From Lachnospiraceae bacterium UBA3282 (lineage in GTDB: Bacteria; Bacillota; Clostridia; Lachnospirales; Lachnospiraceae): a stretch of DNA of 25,216 nt. Of the stretch, positions 1 through 6,631 are shown piece by piece. The DNA lies in assembly GCA_002361735.1 (NCBI GenBank), contig DETS01000113.1, positions 1 through 25,216 of the forward strand, read 5' to 3'. The first letter of the stretch is position 1; each line of letters opens with the position of its first letter. Made by a program: the position numbers and the translations under genes. The notes below the pieces were generated by a model. The model had not been told where the DNA came from. It saw nothing but the letters and a program-made list of their open reading frames with translations, and made no database searches.

Positions 1-23
1 TTCAGCCTCTTGAGTATTTCTCC
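1..23 (-). tRNA. tRNA-Ser, 5' part only (cut by window edge)
   Basis: Read on the minus strand, the first bases form the start of a serine tRNA: a 7-nt acceptor strand GGAGAAA, the TA at positions 8-9, then CTC of the D stem and AAGAGGCTGAA of the D loop. This is the typical opening of bacterial class II serine tRNAs. The anticodon, variable arm and 3' half lie outside the window, so the isoacceptor cannot be named. A consensus promoter lies about 90 nt upstream at 117-145. Confidence 0.8.
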
Positions 24-69
24 ACAGTCTGAATTATTACTAATTCCCCGATATATCGTTTTTGTCCCG

Positions 70-94
70 GAGTAATTTTCACAGGAAATTACTC
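70..94 (-). other. Stem-loop in pre-tRNA leader
   Basis: GAGTAATTT at 70-78 and AAATTACTC at 86-94 form a perfect 9-bp stem with a 7-nt loop, between the promoter at 117-145 and the tRNA. There is no T-run after it on the minus strand, so it does not look like a standard terminator. It may be a leader-processing structure or a weak end for fumarase readthrough transcripts. Confidence 0.4.
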
Positions 95-116
95 TCTCTA
101 CCACGGACGTAAAGTA

Positions 117-145
117 ATTATACATAAGGTGATTTTGTTTGTCAA
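117..145 (-). promoter_or_regulatory. Consensus sigma-A promoter for the tRNA transcript
   Basis: On the minus strand a perfect TTGACA (145-140) and a perfect TATAAT (122-117) are separated by exactly 17 nt. The expected start is near 110, giving a leader of about 87 nt before the tRNA-Ser. The -35 box overlaps the stop codon of the fumarase beta gene (142-144), so there is no spare intergenic space between that gene and the tRNA unit. Confidence 0.8.
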
Positions 146-696
146 TGCCTTTTCTGCGATTCTTTCACTGCTGTCTCATAAAGATCTCGTCCCTCTGCAT
201 CGATCACCACGATCGCCGGAAAATTTTCCACGGTAAGTCTGCGGATCGCCTCTGTTCCCAGATCATCATAAGCAATCACTTCTGACGCTTTAATGGCACC
301 TGCCAGCAGCGCGCCGGCACCGCCCACCGCCGCGAAATATACCGCACCGTTTCTGACGATAGCATCCTTTACCGCCTGAGAACGCTTTCCTTTCCCAATC
401 ATACCGATCAATCCCAAATCCAAAAGCTTCGGTGTATATTTATCCATGCGGCTTGCTGTGGTAGGACCTGCAGAGCCAATCGGTCTACCCTCTCTTGCCG
501 GAGACGGGCCCATGTAATAAATCACGTTACCCTTCATTTCGATCGGCAGCGCCTCTCCTCTATCCAACGCTTCCTGCATTCTCTTGTGCGCCGCGTCGCG
601 CGCCGTGTAGATCGTGCCTGTGAGATACACATAATCTCCCGCCCGAAGCTCCCTTGCTGTTTCCTTATCAATAGGCGCTGTGATATGCCGTTCCAT
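142..696 (-). CDS. Fumarate hydratase class I, beta (C-terminal) subunit
   Basis: Predicted 185-aa beta subunit of the two-subunit, iron-sulfur fumarase that interconverts fumarate and malate in the cytosol. The sequence has the family hallmarks: ITAPI near the N-terminus, LTGTIYTARDAAHKR, the GPSPAREGRPIGSAGPTTASRM stretch that helps form the active site, and GKGKRS. The start at 696 is chosen because an AAAGGA ribosome site sits 8 nt upstream and because family members begin just before this ITAPID motif; the frame is open further upstream but only with a TTG start. The partner alpha subunit is at 1127-1969, but an unrelated small gene (869-1126) and a 172-nt gap with promoter-like sequences separate them. 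The same fold also occurs in tartrate dehydratase beta subunits, so substrate is inferred from the general family resemblance. Confidence 0.93.
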   Translation of the reverse strand: MERHITAPIDKETARELRAGDYVYLTGTIYTARDAAHKRMQEALDRGEALPIEMKGNVIYYMGPSPAREGRPIGSAGPTTASRMDKYTPKLLDLGLIGMIGKGKRSQAVKDAIVRNGAVYFAAVGGAGALLAGAIKASEVIAYDDLGTEAIRRLTVENFPAIVVIDAEGRDLYETAVKESQKRH

Positions 697-746
697 ATGA
701 TTAGTCCTTTCTCTTTTCACTACTATTTCCAATTGCACTTCCGGCG

Positions 747-835
747 ATACTTCCATTCTCAATATAATGTGTCAAACTCTAAAACGGAACCAATCCCTCT
801 GCTAAAAGTACAGATATTGTTTTGCTTAATGTCAA
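747..835 (-). promoter_or_regulatory. Two tandem candidate promoters upstream of fumarase beta
   Basis: Two perfect TTGACA boxes occur 60 bp apart on the minus strand. The first, at 835-830, is followed after 17 nt by TGTACT (812-807, 4 of 6 consensus). The second, at 775-770, is followed after 17 nt by AAGTAT (752-747, 3 of 6). Either could let the beta subunit be transcribed separately from the upstream alpha and DUF3781 genes. The -10 boxes are weak, so this is a candidate only. Confidence 0.4.
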
Positions 836-868
836 AACATACTATATATAGAAGAAACACAATTCAAA

Positions 869-1126
869 TCATTTCACCCTATGCGCTGTAATAATCGTAT
901 AGCTATGGGAATTGACGGTTATTTTGATAGAATCAATCTCACAATACCAGTTTTTGCCCTGTAAATAGATGACACACCTTTTGTCCATTATTCTACTTTT
1001 ACAGTATTCCACGACATCACTAACAGCGCTCAGTCCCAAATTATTCCTGATTCTGTCAATACCCATTTCAGTAGTATGCAGCCTGTCAATATTACTGAGC
1101 AATATTTTCGCTGTTTCCATAGGCAC
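869..1126 (-). CDS. Small DUF3781-like protein
   Basis: An 85-aa protein of unknown function. It resembles DUF3781 proteins: an N-terminal helix with HTTEMGIDRIRNNL, a central VVEYCKSRI with a following basic stretch, then GKNWYCEID and a C-terminal TVNSHSYTIITAH block. No membrane segment or signal peptide is visible. The start is GTG at 1126, immediately after the TAA of the fumarase alpha gene; the GGGAG inside the alpha gene's last codons lies 6 nt upstream, so translation is probably coupled. An ATG two codons later has poorer spacing. The gene interrupts the normal alpha-beta fumarase pair. DUF3781 assignment is from recalled sequence pattern, not a search. Confidence 0.75.
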   Translation of the reverse strand: MPMETAKILLSNIDRLHTTEMGIDRIRNNLGLSAVSDVVEYCKSRIMDKRCVIYLQGKNWYCEIDSIKITVNSHSYTIITAHRVK

Positions 1127-1969
1127 TTACAACTCCCGCACACTGTGCCTGTTCACGTGACAACAGATATTGACCGCCACAGGCAGCCCTGCGATATGCG
1201 TGGGATAGGTTTCAATGTTGACCGCCAGTGCCGTCGTCGTGCCGCCAAGACCTCCCGGCCCGATGCCTGTTCCATTTATTTTTTCCAGCATTTCTTCTTC
1301 CAATTCCTTAATATAAGGAATATCTGAACGCGTATCCAGAGATCTCGTGAGGGCATGTTTTGCCATCAGCGCACACTTCTCGAAAGTGCCGCCGATTCCC
1401 ACACCCACCACCATAGGCGGACAGGCATTGGGACCCGCATCCTGTACTGCCGTCAAGATCGCATCCTTTACGCCCTCTATACCGTCGGCGGGCTTTAGCA
1501 TAAAAATGCGGCTCATGTTTTCGCTGCCGAAACCTTTGGGCGCGACCGTAATCTTCACCCGATCGCCGGGTACGATCTCACAGTGAAGGACTGCCGGCGT
1601 ATTGTCTTTTGTGTTTTCTCGAATCAGCGGATCGCCGACCACAGACTTGCGCAGATAGCCTTCTGTATAGCCCTGTCTCACGCCTTCATTGACTGCATCA
1701 GTCAAATTTCCGCCCGTAACATGCACATCCTGTCCGATCTCTAAAAAAATCACTGCCATACCCGTGTCCTGACAGATGGGAATCATATCTTTTCCGGCAA
1801 TCCGCAGATTATCCTGCAGCTGCCCCAGAATCCGCTTTCCCAGAGGCGACCTTTCTGTCTGCGCTGCCTGCGCCATCGCGCACGCCATATCCTCAGACAA
1901 AAAATGGTTTGCCTCGATACACATTTCCTTGATATTTCGGGTAATTTCTTCTGTCTCAATCGTTCTCAT
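1127..1969 (-). CDS. Fumarate hydratase class I, alpha (N-terminal) subunit
   Basis: A 280-aa alpha subunit of the oxygen-sensitive [4Fe-4S] fumarase, which hydrates fumarate to malate together with the beta subunit. Likely cluster ligands are Cys66 in IPICQDTG, Cys183 in NACPP and Cys199 in FEKCA, matching the three-cysteine pattern of the family. GIGPGGLGG and the C-terminal THIAGLPVAVNI are further hallmarks. Length is normal for the subunit. The start at 1969 has an AGGA site 6 nt upstream (GCAGGAAAAAT before the ATG); an upstream in-frame start would only add nine residues without a better site. It follows the HIT gene by 63 nt and is immediately followed by the DUF3781 gene with no gap. 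An L(+)-tartrate dehydratase alpha subunit is the main alternative. Confidence 0.93.
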   Translation of the reverse strand: MRTIETEEITRNIKEMCIEANHFLSEDMACAMAQAAQTERSPLGKRILGQLQDNLRIAGKDMIPICQDTGMAVIFLEIGQDVHVTGGNLTDAVNEGVRQGYTEGYLRKSVVGDPLIRENTKDNTPAVLHCEIVPGDRVKITVAPKGFGSENMSRIFMLKPADGIEGVKDAILTAVQDAGPNACPPMVVGVGIGGTFEKCALMAKHALTRSLDTRSDIPYIKELEEEMLEKINGTGIGPGGLGGTTTALAVNIETYPTHIAGLPVAVNICCHVNRHSVREL

Positions 1970-2032
1970 ATTTTTCCTGCTCTCAAGCATTCTCAATTTC
2001 TATCAAATTTGCGCAGCGCCGAATCTACCTGA

Positions 2033-2443
2033 TCAGTCAGCAAACTGCGCACGCACTTCCTCCAGCTCCTCAGGCGTTACCTCCTGCGGTTTCCAGCCGA
2101 TCTTTTGCCCGTCCGCGCCATAGCGGGGAATCAGATGCAGATGAAAGTGAAACACGGTCTGTCCCGCAAGGTCTCCGTTATTCTGTACCAGATTAAACCC
2201 TTCGCATTTAAATTTCTCCCGCATTTTGATGATCATTTTTTTCGCCAGCTTCGTCACATCGCCCGCCATTTCTTCCGGCAGCTCAAACAGATCCTTGTAA
2301 TGCTCCTTGGGAAGGATCAGCGCATGACCCTTCGTTGCCGGTCCCTGATCCAAGATCACGCGGAACTGTTCGTCCTCATACAAAGTCTTTGCCGGGATTT
2401 CTCCATTTGCAATTTTACAAAAAATACAATTATCCTGTTTCAT
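2033..2443 (-). CDS. HIT family protein (HinT-like)
   Basis: A 136-aa histidine triad protein, probably a purine nucleoside phosphoramidase acting in the cytosol. The catalytic triad motif H99-F-H101-L-H103 is followed by LIPRYG. The N-terminal CIFCK (Cys6, Cys9), with H40 in KGHALI and H48, fits the zinc-binding subgroup. FNLVQNNGDLAGQTV precedes the triad as usual. Translation starts at 2443, with GGAG about 11 nt upstream. It lies between the flavodoxin-SCP2 gene (50 nt upstream) and fumarase alpha, all on the minus strand, so it is probably cotranscribed; the functional link to fumarase is not evident. Confidence 0.94.
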   Translation of the reverse strand: MKQDNCIFCKIANGEIPAKTLYEDEQFRVILDQGPATKGHALILPKEHYKDLFELPEEMAGDVTKLAKKMIIKMREKFKCEGFNLVQNNGDLAGQTVFHFHLHLIPRYGADGQKIGWKPQEVTPEELEEVRAQFAD

Positions 2444-2493
2444 ATCTTCATTGTCTCCTTTTCTACCTAATATCTGTTACTGATTCAAAAAAT

Positions 2494-3492
2494 TTATTCT
2501 TCTGTAAACGGCAGTGCCTGATCCAAAGACCGCAGTATCTTAAAATCCCCCTTCATCTTCATATCGCCTGCCATAAAGGAGGTCTGGAAGCTCGTCCTTC
2601 CCGAAACAATATCGGCAAAGGAAGCACGATCCATCTGCATCTCCACATCCACACGCCCGCCTTCCCCGTAATAACAATCAAGGCTCGCGCCGTCGATCTC
2701 AATCATAAGGGGCTTTTTCTTTTCCTCGATCACCACCTTAAACCCTGCCGCAAAACCCGGCTGCGGCACGAAATGCTGTCTGATCTCCTCCACAAATTCT
2801 GAGGTGTCCTCCTTTTCACTGCTGCCCATCATATCCCGGAACAGGCTTGCAAGCTCCTGAATATCCGCCTTTTGCCGCTGTACATACGTATCGTCCGAAA
2901 CATACTGGGAAAGCTGCTCCGACTCCTGCGGTGTGAAATTGACGCTTTTCGTGATCGCCACCTTCTGCTTCACCGCCTGATTGCTGGCGGGAAGACACGG
3001 CATCTTCTGATTGATGGTGCGGTAGAGATTTTCCGCATTTTTTTCAATGATGCGGATATAATCTCCATTTTCTTCCAAAAGGGAAGTGTCCGCAATATAG
3101 CCGCAGAGCCCGCTGCAGGGCAGTCCGCCAAGGATTTCCCAAGCCGTTGCCAATTGCAGCTTACCCTCCTGTTCGCCGTATGTGGTTGACATCACGATCG
3201 GGCACATATAAATCCTGCTGATTCGCTCCTTGTCTCCGTAAAGCCAGCAAGCGTCCAGAAACTGCTGCATATAGCCGCCGATCCCATACCATTCTATCGT
3301 CGTCGCCAGAATCACGCCGTCCGCGCTTTTTAAGGTCTGCGGCAAAGTCGGAATGCTGTTTTTCTGTTCATAAAGGTGAAAGACTTCCACCGTCACGCGC
3401 AGCTCCTCCAGCACTTCCCTCATCTTTTTTAAGACAAAAAGCGTGGGGTCGTCCATCAATCCCCTTCCGCCGTAATAAATGTTAATCTGCAT
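2494..3492 (-). CDS. Flavodoxin-like NAD(P)H-dependent oxidoreductase fused to SCP2 domain
   Basis: A 332-aa two-domain protein. Residues 1 to about 165 resemble the flavodoxin / NADPH-dependent FMN reductase fold: a beta strand INIYYGG, ADGVILATTIEWYGIGGYMQQFLD around residues 57-80, and a loop MSTTYGEQEG around 101-110. Residues about 235-330 resemble an SCP2 sterol-carrier domain, with a beta-rich GFKVVIEE...MIEIDG, then FADIVSGRTSFQTSFMAGDMKMKGD, the typical closing lipid-pocket helix and strand. A charged linker (about 185-235) joins them. The start has AAAGGA about 10 nt upstream. It is the second gene of the minus-strand cluster, 41 nt after the rhomboid gene. Substrate is unknown; SCP2 domains bind hydrophobic ligands, so a redox step on a lipid-like compound is one guess. 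Confidence 0.85.
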   Translation of the reverse strand: MQINIYYGGRGLMDDPTLFVLKKMREVLEELRVTVEVFHLYEQKNSIPTLPQTLKSADGVILATTIEWYGIGGYMQQFLDACWLYGDKERISRIYMCPIVMSTTYGEQEGKLQLATAWEILGGLPCSGLCGYIADTSLLEENGDYIRIIEKNAENLYRTINQKMPCLPASNQAVKQKVAITKSVNFTPQESEQLSQYVSDDTYVQRQKADIQELASLFRDMMGSSEKEDTSEFVEEIRQHFVPQPGFAAGFKVVIEEKKKPLMIEIDGASLDCYYGEGGRVDVEMQMDRASFADIVSGRTSFQTSFMAGDMKMKGDFKILRSLDQALPFTEE

Positions 3493-3533
3493 AAAACCAA
3501 TCCTTTCTCATCCGTACTCAGCAGCTTTCCACG

Positions 3534-4577
3534 CTAGGAGTTCTTTTTCACAAAAAATTTACCCCCGTTCTTAACAACCACGATCATTGCCGCCGTAAAA
3601 AATCCCATCAGGACACCTCCCACATGCGCGGCATTATTGATACCGACACTGGTAAATCCACAGTAAAGGGAAAAGGCAATTGCAAAGGCTACCCTCCCCG
3701 ATGTCATGGTAGATACTCTCCCCCGATGCAGCATCACCAAAAGCAAAAGCGCGCCTTCCACACCGAATACCGCACCGCTGGCTCCCACCGAGCTGCCGTA
3801 ACTTCCCGTCATAAGCTCATAGCCTGCGGAAAAAATATTCCCCGCAAGACCGGAAAACAGGTAAAGCACGGCATAGGGAAACGGTCCCAGCTCGCGTTCC
3901 ACGATTTCTCCCACATAATATAAAACAATCATGTTGCTGAAAAGATGCTGCACACTGCCATGCAGAAACATGCTTGTAAACAGACGGTAAAAACCGCCAT
4001 GCAAAAGCTCTCTCACGCCAAAGGCACCCTTATTATATAACAAATCCCCCGTAAATGTACATATTATAAATATAATTACATTGACTGCGACCAAAAAAAT
4101 GCTGACCGGCGCCAATGATCGAAAAACCTTTTTCGTTTCATCTCCATCCGTCACAGTCGATGTCTTCCGTGCCGCCGAAAAAAGATATTCCTCCAAAATC
4201 CCCTTCCAGCCGTAGAAATCCGACACCTGCGTCTCATGTACGATCAGCCGAAACGCCCACGCGTCTATGATCCAGCAGAACGCATCCTCCTCGCAAAGCC
4301 GTCTTGCCTTTTCCGTGTCTTCACACAAAATCAGCGTCATCACGTGGATTTCCGTCTCGCCCCGCTGCCTGAAAAACTCTGTTACCTTTTCTTTCAAATG
4401 CGCATACTGATCTCCCGAAATGTAAAGCCCCTGCCTGTAATCGATCACATGAAGCACATTGATCCCCTGCATTTCACGATGACAGTAAAAATTAAATTCA
4501 GGAAGGTTGGAAGGAAGTTTGTCATAGCCCTGTGAAAAGAACACTTCCTCCAATCGATTCAACGTTAACATATCCAT
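3534..4577 (-). CDS. Rhomboid family intramembrane serine protease
   Basis: A 347-aa membrane protease. Residues 1 to about 150 form a soluble cytoplasmic domain with mixed alpha/beta character (ETEIHVMTLILCED and others). From residue 155 there are about six membrane segments. Catalytic features are visible: GASG with Ser267, AHVGG with His318, and the H206-x4-H211-x3-N215 motif (HGSVQHLFSN) that forms the oxyanion site. GFYRLFTSMFLHG is also typical. Rhomboids cleave membrane proteins within the bilayer; the target here is unknown. No Shine-Dalgarno precedes the ATG at 4577, while a promoter at 4584-4612 places the transcript start on that ATG, suggesting a leaderless mRNA. It is the first gene of the minus-strand cluster ending in fumarase beta, and is divergent from the two-component system. 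Confidence 0.93.
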   Translation of the reverse strand: MDMLTLNRLEEVFFSQGYDKLPSNLPEFNFYCHREMQGINVLHVIDYRQGLYISGDQYAHLKEKVTEFFRQRGETEIHVMTLILCEDTEKARRLCEEDAFCWIIDAWAFRLIVHETQVSDFYGWKGILEEYLFSAARKTSTVTDGDETKKVFRSLAPVSIFLVAVNVIIFIICTFTGDLLYNKGAFGVRELLHGGFYRLFTSMFLHGSVQHLFSNMIVLYYVGEIVERELGPFPYAVLYLFSGLAGNIFSAGYELMTGSYGSSVGASGAVFGVEGALLLLVMLHRGRVSTMTSGRVAFAIAFSLYCGFTSVGINNAAHVGGVLMGFFTAAMIVVVKNGGKFFVKKNS

Positions 4578-4583
4578 GTGAAA

Positions 4584-4612
4584 AGAGTATCATTTTCGGT
4601 GGGGGATGTCAA
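4584..4612 (-). promoter_or_regulatory. Promoter of rhomboid gene, predicted leaderless start
   Basis: Minus strand: TTGACA at 4612-4607, 17 nt, then TACTCT at 4589-4584 with a TGA in front (extended -10 TGN). Counting 7 nt beyond the -10 box places +1 at 4577, which is exactly the A of the rhomboid ATG. There is no ribosome site between the promoter and the start codon. Confidence 0.6.
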
Positions 4613-4626
4613 ACAAGGGATGCCCG

Positions 4627-4658
4627 TTGTTTATTTGTTGTGATTTGCAGCGTATAAT
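4627..4658 (+). promoter_or_regulatory. Promoter and direct-repeat operator of the two-component genes
   Basis: A perfect TATAAT lies at 4653-4658 with no proper -35 box. Instead a direct repeat TTGT (4627-4630) and TTGTGATT (4638-4645), spaced 11 bp start to start, sits 15 bp before the -10 start. This is the geometry expected for an OmpR-type activator that replaces the -35 contact. The same arrangement precedes the ABC transporter at 6577-6608. Confidence 0.6.
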
Positions 4659-4690
4659 AAAAAATAATCATGATAAAGAAGGCAACCCAA

Positions 4691-5374
4691 ATGACTGATA
4701 AAATTTTAATCATCGACGATGACACCGAGCTTTTGAAAATGCTGAAAAAATATTTTACAATAAATGCCTCAAATAAATATGAAATCATCACGGCAGAAAA
4801 CGGCATGGAGGGCTTGGAAAAAGTAAACTTACAGCCTGACCTTATTTTATTGGATGTCAATATGCCAAAGATCGACGGGATCGAAGTCTGTCAAAGGATA
4901 CGCAGTCAGGTGGACTGTCCCATTTTATTTTTGACCGCACGGGTGGAAGAACAGGACGTTGTGAACGGACTTTCCGTGGGCGGTGACGATTATATCCTAA
5001 AACCTTTCCGCTTAAAAGAGCTGGAAGCAAGGATCGCCGCGCACTTAAAACGGGAGGTACGGCGCAGCCATAAAACGAACTGCCGTTTTCAAGGCGATCT
5101 GTCCATTGATTATACGGCAAAAACCGTACAGGTTCAGGAAAATATTCTCGAACTGACAAAGTTGGAATATGAAATCGTTGCCTTTTTATCCACGCATCCG
5201 GGCATGGTCTTTGATAAAGAAAGAATTTATGAAAGTGTCTGCGGATTCGACGCGGAGGGCGACAGCCGCGTGGTCACGGAACTGATCCGCCGCATCAGAA
5301 ATAAAATGCAGCGATATACACAGACGGAATATATCGAAACGGTATGGGGGATGGGTTATCGATGGGCAAAATAA
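4691..5374 (+). CDS. OmpR/PhoB-type response regulator
   Basis: A 227-aa DNA-binding response regulator. The receiver domain (about 1-115) has the acidic pocket DDD at 9-11, phosphoacceptor Asp55 in LILLDVNMPKIDG, Thr82 and Lys104 in the KPF motif. The winged-helix domain (about 130-227) carries ELTKLEYEIVAFL and, near the end, the recognition region RVVTELIRRIRNKM and a closing ETVWGMGYRW wing. The start at 4691 is chosen because AAGAAGG lies 8 nt upstream; an ATG at 4670 has no ribosome site. It overlaps the kinase gene by 13 nt. It is likely autoregulated through the direct repeat at 4627-4645 and probably also drives the transporter at 6632. Similar regulators control peptide-antibiotic transporters in Gram-positives, which is the inferred role. 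Confidence 0.95.
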   Translation: MTDKILIIDDDTELLKMLKKYFTINASNKYEIITAENGMEGLEKVNLQPDLILLDVNMPKIDGIEVCQRIRSQVDCPILFLTARVEEQDVVNGLSVGGDDYILKPFRLKELEARIAAHLKREVRRSHKTNCRFQGDLSIDYTAKTVQVQENILELTKLEYEIVAFLSTHPGMVFDKERIYESVCGFDAEGDSRVVTELIRRIRNKMQRYTQTEYIETVWGMGYRWAK

Positions 5375-6543
5375 AAAATCTTTCCGTAAGAAAAACGATC
5401 CTTCTCTATATGGCGATCGCCCTGTTGATCGGTTTTCTTCTTTCGGCAGGAATCGGCAGGGCTGCCTCACACGCGCAGCTGTCCGTCTGGTGGCATTATG
5501 TAGATGAGGAAGCCTACTTTCAGGCGGTAAATCGAGACGGACCCGATTCCGTGACAGATATTCCGAGACCGCGCTCCTATGAAATGACAAGCACAGATTA
5601 TTTTATATCAGAGCTTTGCGATTTTTTGCAGACCTATACGATATTGATCCTGTCGATGGCAGGAAGCTGTGCCGCGGTGTTTCTTTTTTATCGGAACAAG
5701 CTGAAAAAACCAATCGCAGAACTGGCGGCAGCTTCGCAAAAAATTGCCGACAATCAACTGGACTTTCACATTACTTATGAGAATCAGGACGAGATGGGCG
5801 TACTCTGCAAAGAATTTGAAACGATGCGCGGTCAGCTTGCCGAAAACAATCGCAGATTATGGCAGACCATTGAAGAAGAAAAGATGCTGCGTGCCGCAAT
5901 CGCACACGATATCCGCTCTCCACTCTCTGTTTTGAAAGGCTATCAGGAAATGCTGACAGAATATCTGCCGAAAGCTGACATGGATAGGGAGCAGGCGATG
6001 GAAATGCTTTCTGAAAGCAACCGCCAAATCGAGCGCATGGATGCTTTTGTGGAGACCATGCGGAAACTGAACAGTTTAGAAAGTCGGGAACTCACAGCGG
6101 CAGAGATTTCCGCCGCGGAGCTGGAGGCGGATATTCGCGCGGAGCTTGCTGTCTTAGAAAAGGAATATGGAAAGCGTTTTGTATTACAGGCATCAGCGGC
6201 GGACGAAACGTTTTACGGAGATAAAGAAATTATTTTAGAAGTCACGGAGAACCTGCTATCCAATGCCTTCCGCTATGGGAAGCAACAGATTGCCGTCATG
6301 CTGCAAACGGGATCTGCCGAGCTGCGCGTCTGCGTCAGGGACGACGGCGAAGGTTTTTCGGAGGACGCGGAAACGGTCACAATAGCCTTTCACGGAAAGA
6401 ATATCAAAGACAGCCTGAAACATGCCGGGATCGGTATGTATATCAGCAGGCTGTACTGCGAAAAGCACGGCGGAAAATTGATTTTGGAAAATGAAGAACA
6501 GGGCGGGGCTGTTGTGACCGCGATATTTCGTCGGATCTCGTAA
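5362..6543 (+). CDS. Membrane sensor histidine kinase
   Basis: A 393-aa kinase partner of the preceding regulator. Two membrane segments (about 12-34 and 91-110) enclose a short extracytoplasmic loop of about 55 residues. A HAMP linker follows (about 111-165), then the HisKA domain with phosphoacceptor His182 in AAIAHDIRSPLSVLKG. The ATPase domain has the N box ENLLSNAFRYG (about 296-306), G1 box DDGEGF (328-332) and G2 box HAGIGMYIS (354-362). The start at 5362 uses GGGGGA 10 nt upstream, inside the regulator gene; an earlier ATG at 5344 would have to lie within that ribosome site. The loop is longer than in the loop-less bacitracin-type sensors and could bind a ligand directly. It is followed by 88 nt and the transporter promoter. 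Confidence 0.95.
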   Translation: MGKIKNLSVRKTILLYMAIALLIGFLLSAGIGRAASHAQLSVWWHYVDEEAYFQAVNRDGPDSVTDIPRPRSYEMTSTDYFISELCDFLQTYTILILSMAGSCAAVFLFYRNKLKKPIAELAAASQKIADNQLDFHITYENQDEMGVLCKEFETMRGQLAENNRRLWQTIEEEKMLRAAIAHDIRSPLSVLKGYQEMLTEYLPKADMDREQAMEMLSESNRQIERMDAFVETMRKLNSLESRELTAAEISAAELEADIRAELAVLEKEYGKRFVLQASAADETFYGDKEIILEVTENLLSNAFRYGKQQIAVMLQTGSAELRVCVRDDGEGFSEDAETVTIAFHGKNIKDSLKHAGIGMYISRLYCEKHGGKLILENEEQGGAVVTAIFRRIS

Positions 6544-6576
6544 GGGATTCGGCGATTTTTTCAAAATTTATCTTCA

Positions 6577-6608
6577 TTGTCTTTCTATTGTGATTCCCCT
6601 TTTATGAT
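6577..6608 (+). promoter_or_regulatory. Promoter and direct-repeat operator of the ABC transporter
   Basis: TATGAT at 6603-6608 is preceded by TTGT (6577-6580) and TTGTGATT (6588-6595), again 11 bp apart and 15 bp before the -10 start. Aligned with 4627-4659, 22 of 33 positions are identical, including the whole TTGTGATT block. No good -35 box is present. This supports control of the transporter by the regulator at 4691-5374. Confidence 0.6.
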
Positions 6609-6631
6609 AGGTTCAAAGGAGGAATTGCAAA

